A stretch of DNA of 64,000 nucleotides from contig NZ_JHZK01000008.1 of NCBI RefSeq assembly GCF_000688515.1, positions 50,606 to 114,605 of the forward strand. Reading direction: 5' to 3'. The notes beneath the pieces were generated by a model. It worked only from the letters and a program-made list of their open reading frames with translations. It did not search any database and was not told the origin of the DNA. Source of the stretch: Afifella pfennigii DSM 17143 (GTDB taxonomy: Bacteria > Pseudomonadota > Alphaproteobacteria > Rhizobiales > Afifellaceae). A program made the position numbers and the translations under genes. Below, piece by piece: positions 1 to 8,169 of the stretch. Numbering within the stretch: position 1 is the first letter of the stretch; the number at the start of each line of letters is the position of its first letter.

Positions 1-107
1 AAGCCGTCGGCGACAAGGGTCGGCGCCTTGGCCAGGGCGCGCTCCTTGTCGGCGGGGACATAGAGGAGCGAGCGGGACAGGCGGGGCGGATGAGAGGTTT
101 CTGGCAC
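1..107 (-). CDS. HpcH/HpaI aldolase / citrate lyase beta-like protein (N-terminus only)
   Basis: Partial gene running off the left edge. Translation from a GTG at 107 gives about 35 residues that include RSLLYVPADKERALAKA, the N-terminal beta strand typical of CitE-like CoA-ester lyases of the HpcH/HpaI aldolase family. Enzymes of this family cleave or hydrolyse malyl-, citramalyl- or related CoA esters. It begins about 30 bases after the hbd stop codon on the same strand, so it is probably the last gene of the etfB-etfA-hbd transcript. No strong ribosome binding site precedes the GTG, so the exact start is uncertain. Only the N-terminus is visible, so the substrate cannot be inferred. Confidence 0.6.
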   Translation of the reverse strand, partial: MPETSHPPRLSRSLLYVPADKERALAKAPTLVADG

Positions 108-138
108 GGAGGTTGCGGGGTGTCGGCGCGGCCCGATC

Positions 139-1020
139 TCAGCGGGTCGGCACCGGCGTCTCGCCGCGATAATCGTAGAAGCCGCGGCCGGTCTTGCGGC
201 CAAGCCAGCCGGCCTCGACGTATTTCACCAGGAGCGGGCATGGCCGGTATTTGGAATCGGCGAGGCCCTCATAGAGCATCTGCATGATCGACAGGCAGGT
301 ATCGAGGCCGACGAAATCGGCGAGCTGCAAGGGGCCCATGGGATGATGGGCGCCAAGACGCATCGCCGTGTCGATGGCGTCGACGGTGCCGACGCCCTCA
401 TAGAGGGTGTAGATCGCCTCGTTGATCATCGGCATGAGGATGCGGTTGACCATGAAGGCGGGAAAATCCTCCGCCACCGCCACCACCTTGCCGAGCGAGG
501 TGACGAACGTCTTCGCCTTCGTAAAGGTGGTGTCCTCCGTGGCGATGCCGCGTACCAGCTCCACCACCTCCATGACCGGCACCGGGTTCATGAAATGGAT
601 GCCCATGAAGCGTTCGGGCCGGTCGGTGGCGGAGGCGAGCCGGGTGATGGAGATGGAGGAGGTATTGGTGGCGAGCAGCGTCTCCGGATCGAGGATCGGG
701 CAAAGCTCGGCGTAGATCTTGCGCTTGACGGTCTCGTCCTCGGTCGCCGATTCGATGACGAGGTCGGCCTCGGCCAGTTTCTCCAGCCCCAGAGTGGCGT
801 TGATACGCGCCAGCGCCTCTTTGCGGTCTTCGTCGCTGATGCGGCCGGAGGCGACCTGGCGTGCAAGGTTGCCCTCCACGGTGGCGAGGGACGCCTTCAG
901 CCGATCCTCCGAAATGTCGTTGAGGATGACCTTGTAGCCCGAAAGGGCGCAGACATGGGCGATGCCGGAGCCCATCTGTCCCGCGCCTACCACGCCGACC
1001 GTCTTAATCTCATCCGCCAT
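139..1020 (-). CDS. hbd: 3-hydroxybutyryl-CoA dehydrogenase
   Basis: NAD-dependent 3-hydroxyacyl-CoA dehydrogenase, 293 aa, the usual length for the short single-function enzyme. It interconverts 3-hydroxybutyryl-CoA and acetoacetyl-CoA in the cytoplasm. The Rossmann motif [10 protein letters not shown] lies at residues 12-21. The catalytic histidine is His142 within [15 protein letters not shown], and Ser121 in TNTSS is the conserved substrate-contacting serine. The C-terminal helical dimerisation domain contains [14 protein letters not shown]. It follows etfB and etfA on the same strand after a 154-base gap. This is a common order in Hyphomicrobiales and links the enzyme to acyl-CoA oxidation feeding the electron-transfer flavoprotein. 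Confidence 0.93.
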   Translation of the reverse strand: MADEIKTVGVVGAGQMGSGIAHVCALSGYKVILNDISEDRLKASLATVEGNLARQVASGRISDEDRKEALARINATLGLEKLAEADLVIESATEDETVKRKIYAELCPILDPETLLATNTSSISITRLASATDRPERFMGIHFMNPVPVMEVVELVRGIATEDTTFTKAKTFVTSLGKVVAVAEDFPAFMVNRILMPMINEAIYTLYEGVGTVDAIDTAMRLGAHHPMGPLQLADFVGLDTCLSIMQMLYEGLADSKYRPCPLLVKYVEAGWLGRKTGRGFYDYRGETPVPTR

Positions 1021-1174
1021 ACAATTTCTCTCTTCACGCGCGGTGCCGATCGCATCTGTCGATGCGTGCTGCCACGGGTTCTAGAGTATTGAGCAGGCGC
1101 GGGAAAAGGGGAAGCGTGCGGCGCAACAAAATCGCTCCCGGCGCGGACCATGTTGCCGCGCCGGAAACGCGCAT

Positions 1175-2119
1175 TCAGCCGGCCTGCTTGTCGAGCTCGG
1201 CGGAAAGCTCCGGCAGGGCGGTGAAGAGGTCGGCGACGAGGCCGTAATCGGCGACCTGGAAGATCGGCGCCTCCTCGTCCTTGTTGATGGCCACGATCAC
1301 CTTGGAATCCTTCATCCCGGCGAGATGCTGGATGGCGCCGGAGATGCCGCAGGCGATGTAAAGATCGGGGGCGACGATCTTGCCGGTCTGGCCGACCTGC
1401 CAGTCGTTCGGCGCATAGCCGGCATCGACGGCGGCGCGGCTGGCGCCGACGGCGGCACCGAGCTTGTCGGCGATGGGCAGCATCACCTCGTCGAACTTCT
1501 CCTTGGAGCCGAGAGCGCGGCCGCCGGAAATGATGACCTTGGCGGCGGCGAGCTCGGGGCGTTCGCTCTCGTGGATCTTGGCGCCGAGATAACTCGACAG
1601 GCCGGGATCGGCCGGAGCCTCCACGGCCTCGATGGCGGCCGAGCCGCCCGCTTCGGCGGCGGCGAAGGAGGCCGTGCGCACGGTGATCACCTTCTTGGCG
1701 TCGCCAGATTGCACCGTCTGGATGGCGTTGCCGGCGTAGATCGGCCGGCGGTAGGTGTCCGGCTCCACCACCTCCAGAATGTCGGAGACCTGCATGACGT
1801 CCATAAGCGCGGCGACGCGCGGCATGACGTTCTTGCCGTCGGTCGTCGCCGGCGCGATGAGGACGTCGTAGCCCTCGGCAAGCGAGACGATGAGGGCGGC
1901 GAGCGGCTCGGCGAGGCGATGCTCCAAAGCCTCGCTCTCGGCCAGCAGAACCTTGCGCACGCCGGCAAGCCCGGCGGCCGCCTCGGCGGCGGGACGGGCG
2001 TTCTTGCCGGCAACGAGGATGTCGATATCGCCGCCGATCGCCTTGGCCGCTGAAAGGGTCTTGGCCGTCGCCTCGTTGAGGCTCTGGTTGTCGTGTTCGG
2101 CAACAAGAAGGATGGTCAT
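1175..2119 (-). CDS. etfA: Electron transfer flavoprotein subunit alpha
   Basis: FAD-carrying alpha subunit of ETF, 314 aa. It accepts electrons from acyl-CoA and other dehydrogenases and passes them to ETF:ubiquinone oxidoreductase. The N-terminal domain I starts TILLVAEHD. The C-terminal FAD domain carries [12 protein letters not shown] (residues 198-209), [16 protein letters not shown] and [13 protein letters not shown], which are the FAD-binding signatures of the family. The gene starts 17 bases downstream of etfB, so the two are co-transcribed and the subunits are probably translated together. The etf-hbd arrangement supports a housekeeping role in fatty-acid and amino-acid oxidation. 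Confidence 0.96.
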   Translation of the reverse strand: MTILLVAEHDNQSLNEATAKTLSAAKAIGGDIDILVAGKNARPAAEAAAGLAGVRKVLLAESEALEHRLAEPLAALIVSLAEGYDVLIAPATTDGKNVMPRVAALMDVMQVSDILEVVEPDTYRRPIYAGNAIQTVQSGDAKKVITVRTASFAAAEAGGSAAIEAVEAPADPGLSSYLGAKIHESERPELAAAKVIISGGRALGSKEKFDEVMLPIADKLGAAVGASRAAVDAGYAPNDWQVGQTGKIVAPDLYIACGISGAIQHLAGMKDSKVIVAINKDEEAPIFQVADYGLVADLFTALPELSAELDKQAG

Positions 2120-2136
2120 GTTTTCTGCGATCCTCT

Positions 2137-2886
2137 TCAGAGCACGCCGGCTTCGTTCTTCAGTTTGTCGACGAGTTCGGCGACCGAGCCGACCTTGACG
2201 CCTGCCTGCCGCCCGGCCGGCTCGCGCGTCTCAAGCACCTTCAGCCGCGGCGCGGCGTCGACGCCGAAATCCTCGACCTTCTTCATGTCGATGGGTTTCT
2301 TCTTGGCCTTCATGATGTTGGGCAGCGAAGCGTAGCGGGGCTGATTGAGGCGCAGATCGGCGGTGACGACGGCCGGCAGGGCGATGGAGATCGATTGCAG
2401 GCCGCCATCGACCTCGCGGGTGACCTCGGCCTTGCCCTCTTCCAGCTTCAGTTCTTTCAGGAAGGTGCCCTGCGACCAGCCCAGAAGGGCGGCGAGCATC
2501 TGGCCGGTCTGGTTGCAATCGTCGTCGATCGCCTGCTTGCCCATGATGACGAGGCCGGGGGATTCGGCCTCCACGATGGCTTTCAGGATCTTGGCGACGG
2601 CGAGCGGCTCCGTGCCCTGATCGGCCTCCACCAGGATGCCGCGATCGGCGCCCATCGCAAGCGCGGTGCGGATGGTCTCCTGCGAGGCGGTCGGGCCCAC
2701 GGAAACGACGACGATTTCCTCGGCACTGCCCGCCTCCTTCAAGCGGATAGCTTCCTCAACGGCGATCTCGTCGAAGGGGTTCATGGACATCTTCACATTG
2801 GCAAGATCGACGCCGGAGCCGTCGGCCTTGACGCGCGCCTTGACGTTGTAATCGAGGACCCGTTTGACCGGGACGAGAAGTTTCAT
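2137..2886 (-). CDS. etfB: Electron transfer flavoprotein subunit beta
   Basis: Beta subunit of ETF, 249 aa, first gene of the etfB-etfA-hbd transcript. It begins [16 protein letters not shown], has the AMP/adenine-binding core typical of the family, and carries the partner-recognition loop near [19 protein letters not shown], where ETF docks to acyl-CoA dehydrogenases. It forms the cytoplasmic heterodimer with EtfA. The upstream 200 bases (2887-3094) separate it from the divergent msrA gene and must hold its promoter, although I could not single out convincing -35/-10 boxes. Confidence 0.96.
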   Translation of the reverse strand: MKLLVPVKRVLDYNVKARVKADGSGVDLANVKMSMNPFDEIAVEEAIRLKEAGSAEEIVVVSVGPTASQETIRTALAMGADRGILVEADQGTEPLAVAKILKAIVEAESPGLVIMGKQAIDDDCNQTGQMLAALLGWSQGTFLKELKLEEGKAEVTREVDGGLQSISIALPAVVTADLRLNQPRYASLPNIMKAKKKPIDMKKVEDFGVDAAPRLKVLETREPAGRQAGVKVGSVAELVDKLKNEAGVL

Positions 2887-3094
2887 AGGGCATTCTCCGC
2901 AAAGTCGGGCTCTCGGTTAGCCTCGCCATTCGGCGCTGGCAAGAGGCGCAAAACCAGAGACCGGCCGATGCCGTAACGGAAAGGCGCATGCGCACACACA
3001 GGCTCAAACCGGTGTGAGCCACCTCGCAGGTGCGTGCAGAGATGCCATATCGCAGACAACGGTCACGTCGGGCGGATCCCGGGAGGAAAAGGAT

Positions 3095-3811
3095 ATGGCA
3101 ATGAATAGGATATTGGCGAGCAGGATATCGGTGCGGTTCGGCATGGCGCTCGCAGCCTGTGGCGCGGCGTTTGTGCTCGCACTTACCGTCACGGGAGCCA
3201 CCGCGCAGGACAAGGCGGGCGAAGCTTCAGGCGATCTCGCCAAGGCGATCTTCGCCGGCGGTTGCTTCTGGTGCGTGGAGGCCGATTTCGACAAGGTGCC
3301 GGGCGTGCAGGAGACGATTTCGGGTTATATCGGCGGCAATGTCGACAATCCGAGCTACCGGCAGGTCGTCTCCGGCGGCACCGGCCACAAGGAGGCGGTG
3401 GAGATCACCTACGATCCTGCCGTCGTCTCCTACGAAGAGCTTCTGGAGGCCTTCTGGCATTCCGTCGATCCGGTCGATGCAGGCGGGCAGTTCTGCGATC
3501 GCGGCGAGAGCTACACGACCGGCATTTTCGCGGTGAACGAGGAGCAGCTGGAACAGGCGAAGGCTTCCAAGGGGGCGATCTCCGAAAAGCTCGGCCAAGA
3601 GGTGGCGACGACGATCGAGATGGCGGACACCTTCTGGCCGGCCGAGGATTACCATCAGAATTACTATCGCAGCGAGGAGCGCATCCTGTCGCGCTTCGGC
3701 TACGTGACCAAGGCCTATGCCTATAAGGGCTATCGGGAAGGCTGCCGGCGCGACGCGCGTCTGAAAGAGCTCTGGGGCGAGGATTACATGCGCGGCATTC
3801 CGCAGAGCTGA
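3095..3811 (+). CDS. msrA: Peptide-methionine (S)-S-oxide reductase MsrA, probably exported
   Basis: Reduces methionine-S-sulfoxide in oxidised proteins. The catalytic signature AGGCFWC is at residues 54-60, with Cys57 as the attacking cysteine; further family motifs are ISGYIGG, SGGTGHKEAVE and WPAEDYHQNYY. The start at 3095 is chosen because a strong Shine-Dalgarno stretch (GGGAGG, 3081-3086) precedes it; an upstream in-frame ATG at 3014 lacks one. The first 38 residues form a basic, hydrophobic segment ending in TGATAQDK, which looks like a signal peptide. The enzyme would then act in the periplasm rather than the cytosol, a known variant in alphaproteobacteria. It is divergent from etfB and convergent with the rhomboid gene, with 5 bases between the stop codons. 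Confidence 0.92.
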   Translation: MAMNRILASRISVRFGMALAACGAAFVLALTVTGATAQDKAGEASGDLAKAIFAGGCFWCVEADFDKVPGVQETISGYIGGNVDNPSYRQVVSGGTGHKEAVEITYDPAVVSYEELLEAFWHSVDPVDAGGQFCDRGESYTTGIFAVNEEQLEQAKASKGAISEKLGQEVATTIEMADTFWPAEDYHQNYYRSEERILSRFGYVTKAYAYKGYREGCRRDARLKELWGEDYMRGIPQS

Positions 3812-3816
3812 GGCGA

Positions 3817-4536
3817 TCAGCTTCCGGCCGGTGGCTGGCCTTCCGGCAGGCCCCGGTCGAAGAGCGGCACGCCGCGCCGGCGCAGCGGCACGACGAGAGC
3901 GGCGCCGATGGCGAAGCCGCCGATATGCGCCCACCAGGCGATGTCGGCGGTTTCGGGCGTGGCCATGAGGAGATTGCCGAGCTGGAAGAGGATCCAGGCG
4001 CCAAGAACCCAATAGGCGCGAAGGCGCAGCGGGATGCGGCCGAAGGCCAGGACCCACAATTTCACCTTCGGATGCAGGACGAGGTAGGCGCCGACCACCG
4101 CCGCCACGGCGCCGGAGGCGCCGATCAGCGGCGATTGCGAGGCCGGATCGGAGAGCGTGTAGATATAGCCCGCGCCGGCGGCGCCGAGGAGATAGAAGAG
4201 AAGATAGCGCAGATGCCCGAGCGCATCCTCGATATTGTCGCCGAAGACCCAGAGGAACAGCATGTTGCCGCCGAGATGCACGATGTTGCCGTGCAGGAAG
4301 GCGTAGGTGAGATAGCTGAGGTCTTCGGGGATGACGATGAAGCGCGGCGGCAGCTCGGCGATATCGTTGACGACGGAGGGAATGAGGCCGAAGGAAAGCG
4401 CGTTCGCCTCCACCAGCTGAAGGTCGAAGCCGCCGGTGAGGAAGAAGATCGCGGTGGTGAACAGGATCAGCGCGACATTGACATAAGGCCGCGCCACATG
4501 GGCGAGCGGGTTGTCGTCGTGGAGCGGCAGGAACAC
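3817..4536 (-). CDS. Rhomboid family intramembrane serine protease
   Basis: Polytopic membrane protein of 239 aa with about six hydrophobic segments. The catalytic serine is Ser141 in IGASGAVAAVVGAY, the partner histidine is His204 in WWAHIGGFAIG, and the conserved HLGGNMLFL loop starts at His87. Rhomboids cut transmembrane helices of substrate proteins within the membrane; the substrate here is unknown. Translation starts at a GTG at 4536. It lies 23 bases downstream of the broken adenosyltransferase gene and is probably co-transcribed with it. Confidence 0.9.
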   Translation of the reverse strand: MFLPLHDDNPLAHVARPYVNVALILFTTAIFFLTGGFDLQLVEANALSFGLIPSVVNDIAELPPRFIVIPEDLSYLTYAFLHGNIVHLGGNMLFLWVFGDNIEDALGHLRYLLFYLLGAAGAGYIYTLSDPASQSPLIGASGAVAAVVGAYLVLHPKVKLWVLAFGRIPLRLRAYWVLGAWILFQLGNLLMATPETADIAWWAHIGGFAIGAALVVPLRRRGVPLFDRGLPEGQPPAGS

Positions 4537-4559
4537 CGAAACGCGCCTCTAGAAAGCTC

Positions 4560-5095
4560 TCACCTGTTGCGGCCCGGAACCCACAGCACATCCGCCTCGC
4601 CCTTGCCGTTCACCCAGCGGCTGGCGACGAAGAGGAAGTCGGAGAGGCGGTTGAGGTAGTGCAGGGCCGGGCCGCCGACCTTCTCCGGCTCGCGGCTTGC
4701 GAGCCCCACGGCGAGCCGCCGGGCAGAACGAAGGAGCGCAGGGGCTGAAGCTCGCCGTTCAAGCGGTCGATGTCGCGCTCCAGCCGCTCCACCTGGCTCG
4801 GCACGATGCGCAACGGCTCGTAGTCGAGTTCGCCGCCCTCGTCGGGGCTGGCAAGGTCGGCGCCGAGGTCGAAGAGATCGTTCTGGATGCGCGCCAGCAT
4901 GGCGTCGAGCTGGGCCACTGGCTCGCCAAGCGCGAGATCGAGATGCGCGCGGGCAAGGCCGATGGCGGCGTTCGCCTCGTCCACGGTGCCGTAGGCCTCC
5001 ACGCGCAAATCGTCCTTGGGACGGCGCTCGCCGGTGCCGAGCGCGGTCGTGCCGTCATCGCCGGTCTTGGTGTAGATCTTGTTGAGAACGACCAT
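4560..5095 (-). pseudogene. PduO-type cob(I)alamin adenosyltransferase, frameshifted by an internal deletion
   Basis: The N-terminal two thirds is a normal PduO-type ATP:cob(I)alamin adenosyltransferase: it starts at the ATG at 5095 with good GGAGG spacing and has NKIYTKTGDDGTT followed by the EAYGTVDEANAAIG helix. It reads cleanly to SFVLPGGS. The frame then shifts, and the expected C-terminus appears in another frame: RLAVGLASREPEK, then LHYLNRLSDFLFVASR, then ADVLWVPGRNR, ending in a stop at 4560. What is missing is the conserved helix that carries the RRAER-type nucleotide and corrinoid-contacting arginines. The join falls in the heptamer CGGCTCG (near 4713-4719). This fits a deletion of roughly 55-60 bases between two short repeats, a length I infer from the family. 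Product is probably inactive; a sequence or assembly error is the alternative. Confidence 0.8.
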
Positions 5096-5187
5096 CAAGC
5101 CTCCGCTCGTCTAGTTTGCGTGGCGACTATAGGGCGATGCCCCCGGCTGAAGCGAGGGGCCGGCGGGTCGAAGGGGGCAAAGAAGGC

Positions 5188-5796
5188 TCAGAAACGATAG
5201 CCGACCTTCACTCCGGCATGGGTGAGGCCGTCATTGTCCTTGCACAGCCCGGCATTGGAGGAATGGTCGATAAAGGCCATGGCGAGGAAGTTGCGGGTAA
5301 AGGCGAAGCCGATGCCGGCGCTCTCGCGGAAGAGCAGCGAGCAACCGAGGCGCGGGCCGGTGGGCGCGGTGGAGCTGGTGCCGCCATTGTGCACGGTGCC
5401 ACCGAAGGTGCCTTCCAGGAAAATCCGGTCGGTGACGTAAAGGTCCCAGGTGAGGCCGGCATAGGCCTGGCTGGTGCCGCCGGTGGTGGAGACCGTGGCG
5501 CCGAGATGCGGTCGCGGGCGCAGGACGAAATCGAGGACGCGGTTGTCGAAGGGCCTTATCGGATTGGCGAAGATCAGCTCGCCATTGATGAAGACGCCCT
5601 TCTCCGCGTTGCGCACGCGCGGACGCTCGTCGACGAACCCGCTCGGGCCGAGGCGGATTTCCTCGATGAAGGGGCGGGCGGCGACAGGTTCGGGGCTGTA
5701 GACGATTTCAGGGCTCGGGGCGGGCAGATCGGCGGCCCAGGAGGAAGCCGGGCTAAGGGCCGCGGCGAGCCCGAGGAAGAACCATTTTTTCAGCAT
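5188..5796 (-). CDS. PagL-like lipid A 3-O-deacylase / acyloxyacyl hydrolase family outer-membrane protein
   Basis: 202 aa with an N-terminal signal peptide (MLKKWFFLGLAAAL, then an Ala-rich cleavage region before ADLPAP). The C-terminal half alternates in beta-barrel fashion and ends in an aromatic terminus (KVGYRF), as outer-membrane proteins do. The motif IDHSSNAGL matches the His-x-Ser-Asn catalytic signature of PagL deacylases, which remove the 3-O-linked acyl chain from lipid A at the outer membrane. The third catalytic acid of PagL is not obvious to me. Start at 5796 is chosen because the signal peptide begins there; longer in-frame extensions look non-coding. It is a stand-alone gene with about 155 bases of non-coding sequence upstream. 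Confidence 0.75.
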   Translation of the reverse strand: MLKKWFFLGLAAALSPASSWAADLPAPSPEIVYSPEPVAARPFIEEIRLGPSGFVDERPRVRNAEKGVFINGELIFANPIRPFDNRVLDFVLRPRPHLGATVSTTGGTSQAYAGLTWDLYVTDRIFLEGTFGGTVHNGGTSSTAPTGPRLGCSLLFRESAGIGFAFTRNFLAMAFIDHSSNAGLCKDNDGLTHAGVKVGYRF

Positions 5797-5951
5797 TATT
5801 CGCCCCGTCCTGCAATCTTGCTCCTGTAGCGGCCAAAGCCGGACGGGGCAACGCGGGCGGGGGAAACGCGTCGTCTCAGGTGGTGTATTTCTGCCGCATT
5901 GTTGCCGATCGGGCACGATGGCCGGTGCCCGGCGGCGGGCCCTTGCAGGTT

Positions 5952-6131
5952 CTACCCGGTGGCGATCCACAGGCCGGCCATCAGCACGATGATGGCAAGG
6001 AATTGCAGGCCGACGCGCCAGCGCATCAGGCTTTGGGAGCGATTGGGGCCGCCACCGCGCATCATGTTCCACAAGCCCAGGACGAGAACCACGAGGACCG
6101 CAAGAACGGCGACGATACCGAGATATTCCAT
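5952..6131 (-). CDS. HIG1-domain 'twin transmembrane' small protein
   Basis: Short gene encoding 59 aa with two transmembrane helices (residues 4-21 and 42-57). They are joined by the loop MMRGGGPNRSQSLMRWRVG, which is the diagnostic signature of the bacterial HIG1/twin-transmembrane family (PF04588). Mitochondrial relatives (Rcf1, HIGD1) associate with cytochrome c oxidase; the bacterial role is not settled. In Hyphomicrobiales it commonly sits next to the cobalamin adenosyltransferase and etf genes, as it does here apart from the inserted PagL-like, rhomboid and msrA genes. It reads from the ATG at 6131 to a TAG at 5952. Confidence 0.85.
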   Translation of the reverse strand: MEYLGIVAVLAVLVVLVLGLWNMMRGGGPNRSQSLMRWRVGLQFLAIIVLMAGLWIATG

Positions 6132-6240
6132 GGGTTCCTGCCTTTCTGCGCGCCAGGGCCTTTCCGCTTACGACAGCAAAGGGCGCGACGCAAACCGATC
6201 TCGGACTGAGGGTATGGCGGTGGGCCTGCACCCTTGCGAC

Positions 6241-7068
6241 CTAGGAGGTCATGCGGATGGCGAGGCGGTTCAGCACGCGGCGCGGCAGCAGGCGGCGGCC
6301 GAGATGGGCGATCTTCGTCTGCTTGGTGACCATGTAATGGGTGCGCGGCCTGGAGCTCTCGCAGGCCTTCACCAACACCTTCATGACGGCCTCCGGACCG
6401 AGCTGGCCGACGGTATTGCCGCCCGTCTCAAGCGCCGCCAGGCGTCGCTCGTAATAGGCGCGGTGGACCGACTTCTCCGCCTCGATGTGGCGGTGGAAGG
6501 CCTTGATGGCGTTCTCCGCGATCTTCGATTCGATCGGTCCGGGCTGGATGGTGACCACCTTGATGCCGGTGCCGGCAAGCTCGATGCGCAAGGTGTCGCT
6601 ATAGGCCTCCACGGCGAACTTTGAGGCGTTGTAGGCGCCGCGGAAGCCGAGCGGCAAAAGGCCGAGAACCGAAGAGTTCATGACGATGCGCCCGCTTGCC
6701 TGACGGCGCATCACCGGAACGACCCGGCGTGTCAGCTCGTGCCAGCCGAAGAAATTCGTCTCGAATTGCTCGCGCAGGGCCGCGCCGGAAAGGTCCTCGA
6801 TGGCGCCAGGCTGGGAATAGCCGCCATTGTTGAAGAGCGCGTCGAGGCGCCCGTTGGTGGTCATCAGAACGGCGGCGAGCGCGGAGGCGATGGTGTCCTC
6901 GTCGGTATAGTCGAGATAGAGGGCGCGCAGCCCTTCCTCGCGCAGAGCCTCCACATCCTCGTCGCGCCGCGCCGTGGCGAAGACCTGCCAGCCGCGCCTC
7001 GCCATGGCGAGCGCGCAGTGCCGGCCGATGCCGGACGAGCAGCCGGTAATGAGGATGGAACGGGTCAT
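6241..7068 (-). CDS. SDR family oxidoreductase
   Basis: Classical short-chain dehydrogenase/reductase of 275 aa. The NAD(P)-binding motif TGCSSGIG is near the N-terminus, followed by NNGG (a variant of NNAG), the catalytic serine in MNSSVLG and the YNASK tetrad element. The C-terminal 50 residues are longer than in the minimal family and basic, which may mark a substrate-specific or membrane-associated subgroup. The ATG at 7068 is taken as the start because the dinucleotide-binding strand follows immediately (MTRSILITG). Substrate unknown. It is divergent from the AEC transporter gene, with 144 bases between the starts. Confidence 0.88.
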   Translation of the reverse strand: MTRSILITGCSSGIGRHCALAMARRGWQVFATARRDEDVEALREEGLRALYLDYTDEDTIASALAAVLMTTNGRLDALFNNGGYSQPGAIEDLSGAALREQFETNFFGWHELTRRVVPVMRRQASGRIVMNSSVLGLLPLGFRGAYNASKFAVEAYSDTLRIELAGTGIKVVTIQPGPIESKIAENAIKAFHRHIEAEKSVHRAYYERRLAALETGGNTVGQLGPEAVMKVLVKACESSRPRTHYMVTKQTKIAHLGRRLLPRRVLNRLAIRMTS

Positions 7069-7212
7069 GGCGTGGCTCTTTGGGCGGATCATGGTCCTAG
7101 GGGCGGCCCTTCCTTGCCGCTTCGCGCCTCGCAATCAAGCCCGCGATCAAGCCATTGTGTGGCATGTGCCCGGCGGCCTATGCGAAAGAGCCAGGCGAAA
7201 AGCGCACCCGCC

Positions 7213-8169
7213 ATGTCAGACACCGTCTTCATCGTCCTATCGATCTTCGGCCTCATCGGCATCGGCTATTTGGCCGCGCGAACGAGGCTTTTGTCGCAGC
7301 AAACGGGCGACGCGCTCGCCGATTTCGTCTTCACCATCGCCATCCCGCTGCTTCTCTTCCGCACGCTGGCGCGCGCCGATTTCGCCGGGCTCGATCCGTG
7401 GCGCCTGCTTTCGGCCTATTTCGCCGGCGTCGTGTTCACCTGGACCGCCGGCCATATCCTGATACGCCGCCTGTTCGGGCGCGATGCGCGCTCCGGCGTC
7501 GTCGCCGGCGTGTCGGCGGGTTTTGCCAATACCGTCCTCATCGGCATTCCGCTGGTGCGAGCCACCTATGGCGAGCCAGGCATGGTCGCCGTCCTCCTCC
7601 TCGTCTCGGTGCATCTGCCGGTGATGATGGCGGCGAGCCTCGTCCTCAACGCCTGGGCGCGCCGGCGCGACGGGCTGGCGGACGAAAGCGTCGGGCGGGT
7701 GGCGATGGCGCGCCGCTTCCTTCTCGACCTTCTGCGCCATCCGATCATCATCGGCATCCTCGCCGGCGGTGCCTGGCATCTCCTGTCGCTGCCGATCCCG
7801 GCGCTGGCGGGCCGGCTCGTCGACAGCCTCGCCGACGTGGCGGGACCGCTGGCGCTGTTTGCCTGCGGCACGGGCCTTGCCCGCTACGGCATCGCCCGCA
7901 ACATCCCGGCCGCGGCGATTTTGGCGGGGTTGAAGCTTTTGTTCATGCCGGCCGTCGTGCTCGTCATCGCCCAATTCGCCGGGCTGTCGCCGGTGGCAGG
8001 GGCGGCGATGGTGCTGGTGGCGGCCTGTCCGACGGGGGTCAACGCCTTCCTCATCGCCAACCGATTCGGCACCGGCGAGGCGCTCGCCTCCAACGCCATC
8101 CTCATCTCCACCGCCGCGGGCGTCGCCACCGTCAGCTTCTGGCTGCTCGTCGTGGAGGCCGTCAGCTGA
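7213..8169 (+). CDS. AEC (auxin efflux carrier) family transporter
   Basis: Membrane protein of 318 aa with about ten hydrophobic segments. It has the typical AEC layout: an N-terminal bundle with FGLIGIGYLAAR and FANTVLIGIPLV, a central loop, and a C-terminal repeat with CPTGVNAFLIANRFG. Bacterial members move small organic acids such as malate or malonate, sometimes by exchange; the substrate cannot be read from sequence. Its stop codon overlaps the end of gluQ on the opposite strand by 8 bases. Confidence 0.88.
   Translation: MSDTVFIVLSIFGLIGIGYLAARTRLLSQQTGDALADFVFTIAIPLLLFRTLARADFAGLDPWRLLSAYFAGVVFTWTAGHILIRRLFGRDARSGVVAGVSAGFANTVLIGIPLVRATYGEPGMVAVLLLVSVHLPVMMAASLVLNAWARRRDGLADESVGRVAMARRFLLDLLRHPIIIGILAGGAWHLLSLPIPALAGRLVDSLADVAGPLALFACGTGLARYGIARNIPAAAILAGLKLLFMPAVVLVIAQFAGLSPVAGAAMVLVAACPTGVNAFLIANRFGTGEALASNAILISTAAGVATVSFWLLVVEAVS

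Noticed and set aside
4560..6131. Cobalamin riboswitch near the adenosyltransferase gene
   Set aside because: None of the conserved B12-box-like segments was seen in the spacers around 5096-5187 or 5797-5951.
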